DNA of 64,000 nt from Moringa oleifera (lineage: Eukaryota; Streptophyta; Magnoliopsida; Brassicales; Moringaceae). The stretch covers positions 5,270,001 to 5,334,000 of the forward strand of contig JAJFZO010000087.1 of NCBI GenBank assembly GCA_021397835.1, given 5' to 3'. Position numbers and translations under genes: made by a program. Below, in pieces: positions 33,556-43,650 of the stretch; position 1 is the stretch's first letter, and each line of letters starts with the position of its first letter. Under the pieces are notes generated by a model. The model ran no database searches, was not told the origin of the DNA, and was given only the letters and a program-made list of their open reading frames with translations.

Positions 33556-34190
33556 GTTGCTTTTAGATTTTCAGTTTGACATAGTTGCCTTGAACTATGA
33601 CAAATAGTGCATAAAAAGTATAGTTCTCCATGGATAGCTATTGAAGCACTCTAAATCATCCACTAAATGCATGTGCCATGGAGGGATCAACTAACGCTCA
33701 CCATGCCTCATCAATCACACCATGCAACATGTAAACCAAACATAGGTTCACTGCATCCTCAAGGTAGTCAAAAACTCCTCTTAATAACTTGGCCTTCACC
33801 AAATCCTTATTTAACTTATCTTGTAAACTAAAATATCTATTGATGATGTTGGAATCTCATGCTTTAATTAATGTTGTCTCTGGCATGTCACCAAATCTCA
33901 AATTAGTGATGAGGCGAAACTCATGTCACCAAATCTCAAATTAGTGATGAGGCAAAACTTAATGGCACTCAATGTCACCTCGTGTGACCTCAAGCTAACA
34001 TGTTGTTCATTATTTGTGCATTGAATTTCAGAGAGGACAGTTTAAGAAAGTGACTAAAAATAGTGGTCTTGAATAAGTCTCTTATCTAGCTGCCATCCCT
34101 TAATCCTTTAAATATCGACTCAATCGTTGATTATACAATAGTATCATAATGTTTCATGATCTTTGTCTTATCTGACTTGCAAGACTTTTG
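33556..34190 (-). pseudogene. DUF1985-domain remnant (MULE accessory gene)
   Basis: On minus from about 33930 the frame reads EFRLITNLRFGDMPETTLIK, INRYFSLQDKL, VKAKLLRGVFDYLEDAVNLC, LVYMLHGVIDEAW, then LVDPSMAHAFSG and LSMENYTFYAL. This matches the DUF1985 pattern EF.LITGL..G..., ryF, DA.klcLvY.L..vl, lVD......p.G..tF..L. The domain is found in plant proteins that also carry Ulp1-type proteases and are often MULE-borne. Its function is unknown. Five or more stops (after LIK, DEAW, HAFSG, FRVLQ) make it a pseudogene. The N-terminal part is continued at 34.19-33.96 kb. It converges on the mudrA remnant at 28.6-29.3 kb, the gene arrangement expected within one MULE. Confidence 0.72.
33885..33960. 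repeat. 38-bp tandem duplication inside DUF1985 remnant
   Basis: ATGTCACCAAATCTCAAATT...GAGGC(G/A)AAACT(C/T) occurs twice head to tail with two differences. It repeats the codons for FRLITNLRFGDM and shifts the frame, so it arose in a dead or dying gene. Confidence 0.92.
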
Positions 34191-34690
34191 ATATCGGTAC
34201 CATCTCTACATAGCAAAATCAAAACGTAAAAAAAAAATATCGGTAAACATCTAAATCAATATATATATATATATATATATGGTGTGAAAACATACTAATT
34301 TCTACCTAAATGATGTGACACTATATTGCAAAATGGTGTGATAAAATGTGAAATAGTGCAACAACTTAATTGAAAATGGTGCAAAAATTAATAGTGAAAA
34401 GGGAATGAAAGTATGCAAGAAATAGCACAAAACCATTATTAAAAAAATTTAAAATAATACACAATATAACGACTAAAAAAATCAATTGTTAAATAATATA
34501 AAATAGCGATAGATTTATTATAGAATAAAAATTTTACCATACCGACAGAATAATGACAGATTAGCGACACACATTAACAACATACGCTATCTTCATCGTT
34601 AAATTTATTTTTAATTCATTTATATTAATTTTTGATCAATTAAAAATAGATTAGCAATCGAATTTTAATCGATAGCTAATCAAAGATCCA
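34191..34690. other. Right part of the MULE region: motif array and AT-rich end
   Basis: An (AT)n tract at 34258-34280 is followed by about eight direct copies of the GGTGTGAAAA motif (34281-34430). Then comes an AT-rich stretch with ATTAGCGAC / GATTAGCAATCG repeats (34550-34680) that could be terminal sequence of a DNA transposon. I found no inverted partner, so the MULE ends are not defined. Confidence 0.45.
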
Positions 34691-35785
34691 ATGACTACAA
34701 GGTGTCGGTTACTATGTAGGCAATGCAACCTAGCGAACACCCCATGGGCAATTGCAAAGGCTACAAGCTTGTTGCCTTTGGAGGAAGCCATGGCCACAAA
34801 CTTAATTGTTGCCTTCGAAGTCAGCAAGCTAGCAGCCTTTGAAAGTTGGTCGCCAGCTTGCTTTTGCAGCAGCCATGCACGGATGCCTTCGAAGGCAGTA
34901 AGTTGGCCACCAGTTTACTTTTGCAAAGGCCATCATGGCTGCCAGCTTGCTGCCATCGAAGGTCGCCATGCGTGGCAGTTGTAAAAGCAAGCTAGTGGCC
35001 AGCTTCTTGCCTTTAAAAGTATCCATGCATGCCGCCACAAAAGCAAGCTGGCCATCCGCTTGCTGCCTTTAGAGGCACCAAGGATAGTCATCGGTCAGGC
35101 AAACAAGTTACTGGCATAAGCAAGTTGGCAGCCAGCTTGCTGCCTTCGAAGGTAAACATGCATAGCTGATGGCCGAGGAAGCAAGCTGGTGGCATAAGCA
35201 AGCTAGCCACCAGCTTGCTGCCTTCAAAGGCACCATGCATCGTCGTCAATCGAAGAAGCAAGCTAGCTACCCACTTGCTATCTTTGAATGCAACCATGCA
35301 TCATCGTCGACCGAGGAAGCAAGTTGGCCGCCCGCTTGCTGTCTTTGAATGCAGCCATGCGTGCATGGTTGCCATAAATGCAAGCTGACGACCAGCCTGC
35401 TACTTTTAAAGGCACCATGCATGGTCGTCGATCGGGGAAGCGAGCTGGTGGTAGGTAGCCATGCATGCATGGTCACTGTAAAAGCAAGCTAGCGGCCAGG
35501 TTGCTACCTTCGAAGGCAGCCATGCATGGTTTCCTCAGAAGCAAGCTAACCGCCAAGCCTTCGAAGGTAGCCATGCATGGCCACGAGCTTGTTGCCTTAA
35601 TTCGAAGGTGGCCATGCATGAGTACTACCACGGCAGCGATGGCCTTTAAAAGTGACTGCGATGGCCATGAAACAGGCAGCCATGGCCTTCGAAGGTAACC
35701 ACAGCCGTAAAAGTAGCCATGGCCTTCAAAGGTGACTGCCATGGCCCTAAAGAAGGCAGTCACGGTGGCCATAAAGGTAGCCATG
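34691..35785. repeat. GC-rich near-palindromic minisatellite (AAGCAAGCTGG...CCAGCTTGCTGCC...CCATGCATGG)
   Basis: About 1.1 kb of variable units of roughly 60-85 bp, with compositional character unlike anything around it. A typical unit has AAGCAAGCTGG, a short spacer, its inverse CCAGCTTGCTGCC, then TTCGAAGG, (A/C)CCATGCATGG, and often GTCGTCGACCGAGG. The last 150 bp switch to a shorter GCCATGGCCTTCGAAGGT / AAAGGTGACTGC unit. Because the units are near-palindromic and have few stops, several overlapping frames stay open on both strands, up to about 100 codons. They code for look-alike peptides (SKLAASLL, MHG, FEGSKLAA) with no conserved domain. I treat these as by-products of the repeat, not genes. 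It lies between the MULE and unit A. Confidence 0.88.
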
Positions 35786-35902
35786 ATTGCTCATAAGTTA
35801 GAAAAGTATCCCTTTTATGTTGACTTCATATTTAAAGCATGGTATTACTGTGTTAGTAATCAATTACATATCACTTCTCAGGCCAAAGCACCATAGAAAT
35901 AT
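35786..35902. other. Left edge of duplicated unit A
   Basis: TATGTTGACTTCATATTTAA, GTGTTAGTAAT and ATATCACTTCTCA(G/T)GCCAAAGC match unit C at 62721-62820 and, more weakly, unit B at 48850-48940. After 35902 the copia element interrupts the unit, which continues at 40809. Confidence 0.75.
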
Positions 35903-36219
35903 TGTAAAATACTGTAGTAGACTAGGTTTTCTTTTTTGTTGTAAAACATATGGAGGCTGCTTAATAATTATTGAGACCTCATATGATGTATATATATCTA
36001 GGTAAATATTACATTAGTATTAATTATTATGCATAGCATAATATAAACTTTATTTACACAATAAATATTGATCAAGTTATTTCTTGAGCTTTGGGCTTCT
36101 CTGTTTTGCTTCTAGCCTTGGGCTTGTTGTGTTGAGCCTTTGGATTAATGCACTTGGGTGTTAGTTTGGATACAAGTTAGAGTCAATTAGTAAAATGGAA
36201 CTCACCTGTTGACTTAACA
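35903..36219 (-). repeat. Copia 3' LTR
   Basis: In element orientation it begins TGTTAAGTCAAC and ends ACAATATTTTACA-like (on plus TGTAAAATACTG...GACTTAACA). It aligns fully with 40507-40808. A short CTTTGCTTCTAGCCTTGGG insertion is present here and absent in the other LTR. Confidence 0.93.
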
Positions 36220-36234
36220 TCCCCTTTCAAACTG
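36220..36234 (-). other. Copia polypurine tract
   Basis: On minus, TTTGAAAGGGGA directly precedes the 3' LTR start TGTTAAG, as expected for plus-strand priming. Confidence 0.75.
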
Positions 36235-36860
36235 AGGGGAGATTCATCGACCCAAAGATTGTGTCAGAAGACCCGAAATTGAGATCGAGAGCGAGGTTTG
36301 GTGAAAGCATCAACGATTTATTTTAAGGATGGAATATAATTAATCTTGAGAGATCCATTAGCAACATGGTCATTGATGAAGTGGACATCAACCTCGATAT
36401 GCTTAGTGTGGGAATAAAAGATTGGATTGACGATAAAAGCAGCAGCATCTTGGTTGTCACACCAGAAAGCAGCTTGATGGTTAGATATGAGCTTTATTTC
36501 TCTGATTAGTGATTTCATCCAAGTAATTTTAGCTTTCGCTTAAGCTAAGGCTCGATATTCAGATTCGGTACTAGAAAGGCAATAACATTTTCTTTCTTAG
36601 AGCTCCAAGAGATGATGTTGTTGCCAAGAAACATACAGTGGCCACTAATGGAATGGCGATCATCAGGACAACATGCCCAATCAGCATCTAAAAAGGCCAT
36701 TAATTTAAATGGTGATGAGTGTTGAAACATAAGGCCAAAACTCACTGTCCCATTGAGGTAATGAAAGAGACGTTTGTAAGCTTGCCAGTGAGTAATAGTA
36801 GGAGCATGTAGTAATTGACTAAGCTTGTTAACTATCAAAGAGATGTTAAGACGGATAAGG
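36235..36860 (-). pseudogene. Copia RNase H remnant
   Basis: This is the C-terminal domain of copia pol. The minus frame 36838-36545 reads HAPTITHWQAYKRLFHYLNG, LMAFLDADWACCPDDRHSIS and SWSSKKENVIA. The frame 36518-36318 gives AFWCDNQDAAAFIVNPIFY, HTKHIEVDVHFIND and NGSLKINYIPS. The family pattern is h..A...R.L.YL.gT...G........l..y.DADWAg..ddRrSTsGy...... ISW.SKKQ..Va and ..CDN.sA..la.Np.fH.RTKHIEiD.HFvRe. A frameshift near 36560 splits the two parts. Confidence 0.88.
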
Positions 36861-37715
36861 GTGAGATATTGAAGGGAGCCAATAAGTTTTTGATATGTAA
36901 TGGGATGTGGAAGTGAGGAACCAAAAGATAGAGATAATTGTATTCCAGTAGAGATAAGAATGGGACAGGGTTTAGAAAGATGTAAATTATGGGATTTGAG
37001 AATATCAATAATGTATTTAGCTTGGGTTAAAAAAAGGCATTGAGGGGAACGGTGAACCTAAATCCCTGGGAAATAATTAAGAAAGCCAAGGTTTTTGAAG
37101 TGCATACCTCTGATGGTGACGGGAGATGAACTATTGAATATGATGTGTGTTGTTACCTGTCACAAGAATATCATCCACATGAAGTAAGATATAGATGCAG
37201 TGATCACCAAAGAGATGAAAAAACAAAGAGCTATCAGCCTTAGAATTAAGAAAACCTCATTCCAAAAGTTACTTTTTGATGTTGTGAAACCAAGTTCGAG
37301 GAGCTTGTTTGAGACTATAAAGAGCTCTTTTGAGACGACAAACATGTTGAGGTCGAACAAGATCAACAAACCCAGCTAGTTGAGACATGAAAATAGTTTC
37401 TTATAGATGACCATTGAGGAAGGCATTATGGACATCCAATTATTGAATGTCCCAATCCTTTGAAACAGCAATAGACAACAATATTCTGATGATGCTGGGC
37501 TTTATGACAGGGCTGAATGTTTGAGAAAAATCAATGCTAGGTGACTGTTGAATCCCTTTAGCAACTAATCTAGTTTTGTGCCTTTCAACACTACTATTAG
37601 CATGATATTGGACTTTAAAGACCCATCTGTTGCCAATTACCTTATGATTCAGAGGTTTAGGCACTAACTTCCATGTCTTGTTATGCAGGACAGCTTGGAA
37701 CTCAACAATCATGGC
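36861..37715 (-). pseudogene. pol: Copia reverse transcriptase remnant (RVT_2)
   Basis: The frame 37712-37440 reads FQAVLHNKTWKLVPKPLNHK, VIGNRWVFKVQYHANSSVER, LVAKGIQQSPSIDFSQTFSP and RILLSIAVSKDWDIQ, the start of the copia reverse-transcriptase domain. Further on, out of frame, come HNAFLNGHL-like sequence (about 37430), YEPRQVCRLKRALYSLKQAP-like sequence (about 37360-37290) and the palm motif HVDDILVTGN (about 37190-37150), where the usual YVDD is HVDD. Several frameshifts, for example near 37430 and 37300. Confidence 0.88.
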
Positions 37716-38035
37716 TTTCTTCTAAACTGGATTAGCAAGGGCAACAGTCATGGTGGTTGGCATGGGCTGTGGTACAGCTGTGAAGGTAAAAAATTATTTC
37801 AATTTGAATATGCCTACTTGTGCTTTAGTGATCATAAGATGAGTGGGTAATTTGAGAGGTATGATTGGTCTAGTAGATAAAAAAAAAAAAGTGAGATTGG
37901 ATAACAGGGATAGAGTGTGAAGTAGTTGTAGAGGGAGAAGAGTGAGGGAAAGTGGAAAAAAGACTAAAAGGATAGTCCAGTAAAGGTAAGGAAGTAAATT
38001 CCAGAGAACTTTGTTACGTGCCACTGTTACCACCA
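37716..38035 (-). pseudogene. Copia integrase-RT linker
   Basis: A low-complexity serine-, threonine- and proline-rich linker between integrase and reverse transcriptase, typical of copia. No motif and no open frame. Confidence 0.5.
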
Positions 38036-39030
38036 GTTGTAGATTCAGGATTGGATTAAACAGTCACAGAGGTGATTGAAAGGATAGGGGTATTTAGAAG
38101 GTGTTGAGGTTGGACTAGAAAATAGGGAAGGAAAAAGAAATTCAAACTCATTGAAAATGACATTTCTAGTAATGTATAGATGTCTAGAGGGATATAAACA
38201 TTTATATCCTTTATGAATAAGATTGTACCATAGGAAGAAACATTTAGTAGACCTAAACTCCATTTTATGTTTATTGTAGGATCGTAAGTGTAGATAACAA
38301 GTGTAGCCAAACGTTTTTAGGAAATTGTAGTCAGGGAGTTTATGAAAGAGTAACTGAATAGGTGATTTATAGGATAAAAAGAGAGTAGGTAGCCTATTGA
38401 TCAAATACACTGCATTGTCAAAGGCTTCCCACCAGAACTGTAATGGTAGTGAAGCTTGACTAAGTAGTGTAAATCCTAACTCTATGATGTGTCTATTTTC
38501 CTTTCAACCTTGCATTTTGTTGGTGTATGTATGGACATGGATGCCTAAAACATATTCCTTATTGATGAAGAAAAGGTAACAATGATTTATATTCTCCCCA
38601 CCCTCCAATCACTTTGAATTGTTTTAATTGTAGTGTTTAAAAGATTTTCAATTTGTTTGGTAATGCTTGTGATTTGTCTTTAAATGGGTATATCCAAGTG
38701 TATCTAGTGAAATCATCAATGAAATGAATGTAGTATTTATAATCTTCCCTAGATAACACATGAGAAAAACCCTAAAGGTCTGTATGAATTAATTCCATTG
38801 GCAAAGTGATTTTAGTTTGGGAAAAATTAAATGGTAGATTATGGCTTTTCCTAATAGCACAAGCTGAATAAAATGAGGAACTTGTATTTACTTTTAAAAA
38901 AGTGATACAAGATCTTTTATGAGTACTAATAATTGAATTCGAAGGATGACCAAGGTGTCTATGCCAAAGGTCACTATCTATTGACATAGAATTAGAAAAA
39001 CACAAAAATAGACTACCTTGACACAACTTA
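38036..39030 (-). pseudogene. int: Copia integrase remnant with pre-integrase zinc finger
   Basis: Minus from 39030: DSDLWHRHLGHPSNSIISTH supplies the two His of the HHCC zinc finger (GAG-pre-integrase domain), and SACAIRKSHNLPF one of the Cys. PMELIHTDL (about 38795) is the start of the core with the first D. The rest of the core (38770-38420) is frame-broken. 38410-38045 reads YLINRLPTLFLSYKSPIQLL, FKTFGYTCYLHLR-like and KCFFLWYNLIHKGYKCLYP, the copia post-core region. Catalytic residues beyond the first D were not confirmed. Confidence 0.85.
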
Positions 39031-39510
39031 AAACTAACAGTGTGGGCTGCCTTGTTGACTGCTGGACTAGTATCCGATAGATGATTATTGTTGGAGGAGG
39101 TGTGATTGGTAATGGTAGTGGCAACAGGGGAATGCAATAGATAAAGACCATCTTTAGCTTCCTCTTTCAATAATGTTATCTGGCTGACCTAATCGTTCAC
39201 AAAATAATGATTATTATCAAACATAATGAAGACATTATTGTTAGAAATAAGTTTGAAAACACTGATAAGGTTTTTGAAAATGGCATGCACATGCAAGATG
39301 TTTTTAAGATACGACTTAACATTCGGTAAATGTGTAGATAAGGTGTTGCAACCTATACAGGATATATCGAGAGCTTTACCATTATCAACCACCAGTTTTT
39401 ATTTACTAGTGTAATCAGACCTTAAGGAAAGATTGTCTAAGTCAGACATGGTCGGAATAACCACTGCTAGCATACCAACCAAGATCAGCTATGGAATTAG
39501 TTGATACAAG
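39031..39510 (-). pseudogene. Copia protease remnant
   Basis: Near 39480-39450 the minus frame reads ADLGWYASSGYSDHV. Copia proteases have W-x-(V/A)-D-S-G-A-S-x-H, so the catalytic D-S-G is S-S-G here. Downstream, DNGKALDISCIGCNTLSTH (about 39385-39330) and NLISVFKLISNNNVFIMF (39290-39230) fit the protease tail (V.NGxxLxI...G......NILhVP.l..NLiSV.kL..dN.v.v.F). Stops close the frame after SDHV. Confidence 0.82.
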
Positions 39511-40468
39511 GTATGCATTTTGATTTGCATTGCTACTGTTGTTGCTATTTAGTGTCTGAAAAGAGTCTTTAAATCTATACCAGTAGTCATAGGTAGTGTG
39601 ACTTGCTTTGTGCAAATTTGACAGATTGGCTTACTACTGTTTCTACCTCTTCCACAATTATTCATTCTCCCTCTGTTACGACCTCAATCGAAGTTGCCAT
39701 TTCTCTAAGAGGTAAAAATTTTGTGGTTTTTGTTGACAGCTATATTGACCACTAGATTGACATTGCTTATAGTCTCTTGGCTGTACTGCTCAAGCCTCTG
39801 TTCATGGCTTAATAACAGGGCTAAAACCTCCTACAAGGATAGTTCATCAGTTTTGAAATGTATGTTAATGGTCATAGCATCATAATCCTTTCCAATGCCG
39901 GTAAGTAGTGCAGTGATGAATTTCAAATCTGAAACTGGATTACCTGTCATAGCTAGGCTGTTTGAGATATTTTTAAGTTGATTGTATTATGTTGTGACTG
40001 AGAAGAGCCTTTCTTTGTAGAGTATAGTGTAGATTTTAGCTGCATGAATTTGGATCTCATTTGAGTTCCAAATAATCTTTCAACTCCTGACCATATACTA
40101 TGTGTTGTAGTATCGATCTTGATTTGACTTAAAATGTCCAAAGAGATTATGGACATCAACTAGCTAGCCAATAGTTGGTCTTGCTGAATCTATTCTATAT
40201 ATTCTAGATTATCTTGTTCTCTTATTTTTCATTCATCATCTATGAAGTAGAGGCTTGCTGGTAGACAAGACTTAGTTCCTAGCAGAAATCCACATATTTT
40301 GTGGCCTTTGGCTAGAGTAAGAACTTGATTTTTCCACATAACGTAATTTTCTCTGTCAAGCTTGAAGCTGAACTGAAAACTGAAAGATGTAAAGAAGGGA
40401 AATGAATTCTTGGAGGGCTGATTATTTGCAGCATTGATACCGGAGCTAGAGTTAGCTAAGGAAGTCAT
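39511..40468 (-). pseudogene. gag: Copia gag remnant
   Basis: The ATG at 40468 starts MTSLANSSSGIN. FKLDRENYVMWKNQVLTLAK and HKICGFLLGT (40380-40270) are the copia gag N-terminal pattern (L...NY..W..q....l.g..l.gfl.G). After stops, SIWSGVERLFGTQMRSKFMQ, LKSTLYSTKKGSSQ (40100-40000) is the UBN2 gag core. A broken zinc knuckle, CQICTKQ, and after a one-base frameshift SHTTYDYWYRF, lies near 39640-39575 (normal form CQIC.K.GHTA..CW.R). Confidence 0.87.
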
Positions 40469-40469
40469 G

Positions 40470-40506
40470 GCAGTAGATCGCTATTGGCTCTAATACCAAG
40501 AAAGAT
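40470..40506 (-). other. Copia primer-binding site (initiator tRNA-Met type)
   Basis: On minus, TTGGTATTAGAGCCAATAGC follows the 5' LTR end, one change from the TGGTATCAGAGCC complement of the initiator methionine tRNA used by most plant copia elements. Confidence 0.88.
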
Positions 40507-40808
40507 TGTAGAATACTATAGCAAACTAGGTTTCCATTTTTGTTGTAAAACAAATGGAGGCTACTCAATAATTATTAAGACCCTGTATGATGTATATATA
40601 TTTAGGTAAAGATTACATTAGTCTTAATTATTACACATAGCATAATATAAACTCTATTTACACAGTAAATATTGATCAGGTTGTTTCTTGAGCTCTGAGC
40701 TTCTTATTGGGCTTGTTGTGTTAAGCCTTTAGATCAATGGACTTGGGTTTCAATTTGGATATAGGTTAGAGTCAATTAGTAAAATGGATCTCACACGTTG
40801 ACTTAACA
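40507..40808 (-). repeat. Copia 5' LTR
   Basis: Aligned with 35903-36219. In element orientation it starts TGTTAAGTCAACGTGTGAG and ends at ...TATTCTACA. Confidence 0.93.
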
Positions 40809-41195
40809 ATTATGTATGAAAACTTTATAAAATCTCCAAATGAAAATAAGAAAAATATAGGAAAAGAACTCGCAAAGATAAGCAGGGAGATAATGATATT
40901 TCTCCTTTGTTTCCCTACAGGATTGCCATGAAATCTGGCACAGCCATAAATCTATTATAAAAAGTAAAACTGCAAAATGATTAGAAATGAATAAACATAG
41001 AGCTGAGATATTTGCCATCAATTTGCAGATAGTATTTGAAGAATTGTAGAGCTGGTAAGGTGCACTAGTTGGATCTCAGTTCCAGCCTACTCATGATAAG
41101 GATACTAGGGAAGCCTGAGTAGAAAAGAGGGATTTGCACCAACCTTTGAAGTCAGCCTTTCAATATTCAATATAAGAGAGTGGAGACAAGTTGGG
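40809..41195. other. Unit A sequence after the copia insertion, non-coding
   Basis: AATCTCCAAATGAAAATAAG, GGGAGATAATGATATTTC and GAGGGATTTGCACCAACC align with unit B (49130-49440). The first part also aligns with unit C (62960-63050). It would be the 3' flank of the LRR gene. No coding sequence. Confidence 0.7.
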
Positions 41196-42190
41196 ACTTT
41201 GAAGCCTTCCCCTGGCACACCAAGTAACTTTGGGCACACATCAATCTTCACACCTTGTTTGCAATTTCTTCAGTTGTATAACTTAAGATGGACAAGATTC
41301 GTAAGTGAAAAAAGCCAACTTGGAAACCTCACACCTTGGTACTACTCCACAGGTAACAGTTTTAGACTATGGGGAGATGTGCATTACTTGGTGTCTTCCT
41401 TAGTGTCAGGGAATCAGAATGCAGTTGATAATTTGATCTGACAAGAGAAAGCCTTCTGCACCAAAAAGGAAGATGGAGCCAGTTGGCAAGCAGTATCAGG
41501 CATGGGGCCAAAAGCTTACTCAACAGGAAAAGTGGTTCTGTTTTAATCAGGATTAGAAAGGAACAAAAGGCAACTTGTTGAATCATTTCATCGTAATTAT
41601 TCTTGTCAGCTTTCATATTGTACGCCTAGACAGACCAATTAAAAGTACAATCAATTAGTTCTCAAACAGTCTCTAAATGATTTAAAGGATGGCTATAAAT
41701 TTACTCGAGATACTTATGGTGTAATGATCCTAAATTGTATGAATTCCTAGACCAAAAAAATTTATTCTAAAATGAAAACTAAAAAACGAACATAAATGAA
41801 AAATAAATGTGGTAATTATCAATCAACTTATCTCTGGTTCTGGCAGTCAGGAAGAAGAGAGAACAACCCTTAATCTTCATTTTCATCGTCACTGTCTGTT
41901 GCAGTGGCTTCCAACTGTTATATTCCAGCACAAATCTACATCAGCAGATGGAAAGCACCACATGGAAGTCAAGGCAGGGCAATTGCAGATCTCTAAAGTG
42001 AAACTATGCGGAAATGAAGGCAGCTCAGCCTCATTCTGATTGTTTTCCCTCCTCCTCCGCAATCCATTGAGATTAGGGCAATTCTGAAGCAAGAGTGTGA
42101 GAACAAGGAGTTTTTTCAGCCTCTCCTTCTCCTCCTACAACACTGCCCCATTTAATATCCTTATCCTCTATACACTCCATATCCTCGCTA
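41196..42190 (-). pseudogene. NBS-LRR resistance-gene remnant: LRR blocks only (unit A)
   Basis: This is a fragment of the leucine-rich-repeat part of a CC-NBS-LRR immune receptor; such receptors detect pathogen effectors inside plant cells. On minus, 42180-42130 reads MECIEDKDIKWGSVV. 42090-41900 gives LQNCPNLNGLRRRRENNQNE, ELPSFPHSFTLEICNCPALT, SMWCFPSADVDLC. 41350-41240 gives GVRFPSWLFSLTNLVHLKLY. In intact receptors the FPSWL block comes before the CPNL...SFP..L.I.NCP.LTSM block. Here the order is reversed on the coding strand, so the copy is rearranged. No NB-ARC (P-loop, GLPL, MHD) motif was seen anywhere in the window. Stops occur within each piece. Confidence 0.75.
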
Positions 42191-43650
42191 GCTAGAAGTA
42201 TTGATGAGCATGAAACTTAAATTTCCGACACAGTACTCAAATGTCAAGCACGTTAAATAGAAATAATTAAACACCTCGAAACAATTTAATATTGAACATG
42301 GAACACAGATAATTAAACAATGGGAAACAAGTAAATGTCTAGAAAGTAAAAACCAAAAGCTTACATGCCATAATAAGCAAGCAGACCAAGCGGTCAGGAA
42401 AAGCAAAACACCAGCAGAAAAATCATGCCAACTCAATGACATACTACAATCTTGTATGTGCAGACACAGCAACAGGCACAAGTGAAAGTCTGGGAAACAA
42501 AACTGCTTTTAAAGCTAAAACTACTTAAGAAGAAGCTATGTAATTCGCCAAATATTTTAATCTGGAGCTAAATGAAGAAAATGTGTTGGTAAGGATTTTA
42601 GATCATGGTGAAGCTATCAAATCCTAATTTGGGCCAGCCTCTATCATGGTTCTACATGTGGGACGTTATGTTCATAACAATGTTCATGGTTACTTTTTGT
42701 GCTTGAGAATTTTAAGAAAACATGAACTCCCAAGTTCATGGGATGATTAATGTTTGATAAACTTTTATCGTCTTCGGGTGAGAACAAGACCCCACAGTTC
42801 AGGAATAAACTTCTCTGCTTCATTCATGCCTTCTTCCTCCCTTCTAAATAACCGGTGCAACCAAGCCTGAGTCTTTAGGAGACCCAGACACTCACAGCAA
42901 CAACTTAAACATCTAACCATAATACATGTAAATAAATATATCATTCCATTTGCTACAGAAAAGCTGCTGTGCCCTGCATAGTTCAAGCTGATGTTACTAT
43001 TTTCAGTCTGCTGCACTGTTTAACTTATTGCGGCAACACTGCACTACACAATTGTAATCTGCAGTTCGAAGACTATAGACAATTATTCAAACAGTAAAGA
43101 TACTAAGACACCATAGAAGGTTGTTTATTGACATCTCACCTTTCTCTACAAACCCAAAAGTTCACTGTCACTTTCCTTAAAAAGAGGGGGGAAAAAAAAA
43201 GAAAGAAAGAAGAGTAAAAGCAACGGTAGTAAAAAATAAGAATGAAATATAGCCAACCGTTAATCATTAAATTACCTAATTTTGCTTGCAACATTGAAAA
43301 GTAAACAAAAAACTCCTATTTCCAACAAACTTTTCATTTAATCATGACTGTTTGCCCTTAGGTAATTTTGGCTAACAAACAGAAACAAATTTTTTCATAG
43401 CAACTATACATGCATAAAGACACACATATATAGGTGCACATACAGAGGCATACTGCCTGAGATATTATTTAGACCGGAACTGCATATGTTACATGAATTG
43501 GGCGGTATTTATCTATCCCTATTCAAAAATCAAGAAGATTTCAAAGTTACAATTTATGAAAGGAAAACTAACTATACAATTGAAATGAATTACTAAATCA
43601 AAAATTCTAAAGTGGAACTGCTGTAGTGCCAAATACTGAACCACATTGGC
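42191..43650. other. Unit A non-coding sequence between LRR and NAC remnants
   Basis: No domain recognised. Segments 42280-42500 and 42945-43070 align well with unit B 49840-50040 and 51005-51140, and 43090-43420 aligns with 53950-54260. Minus open stretches at 42481-42188 and 43016-42765 are hydrophobic but their frame is not kept in unit B, so I do not call them. Confidence 0.55.

Larger units (their letters stand above)
35903..40808 (-). mobile_element. Ty1/copia LTR retrotransposon, degenerate, inserted in unit A
   Basis: The element is 4.9 kb, reading leftwards, with LTRs of 302 bp (5', 40507-40808) and 317 bp (3', 35903-36219), an initiator-methionine-type primer site, and gag, protease, integrase, reverse transcriptase and RNase H in copia order (integrase before reverse transcriptase). 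The flanks are AATAT (35898-35902) and ATTAT (40809-40813), a 5-bp target duplication with one mismatch. Frame breaks in every domain show it is inactive. The unit A sequence on either side joins up as in units B and C. Confidence 0.93.

Noticed and set aside
34691..35785. Six overlapping open frames of 60-103 codons as genes
   Set aside because: They overlap on both strands, repeat the same short words and follow the minisatellite units; better explained by the repeat.
41362..41616. 84-codon minus frame between the two LRR blocks
   Set aside because: It does not match an LRR or any domain and is out of frame with both blocks.
42188..43016. Hydrophobic minus frames as membrane tails of the NAC gene
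   Set aside because: Membrane-bound NAC proteins exist, but these frames are not continuous with the NAC remnant and are not preserved in unit B.
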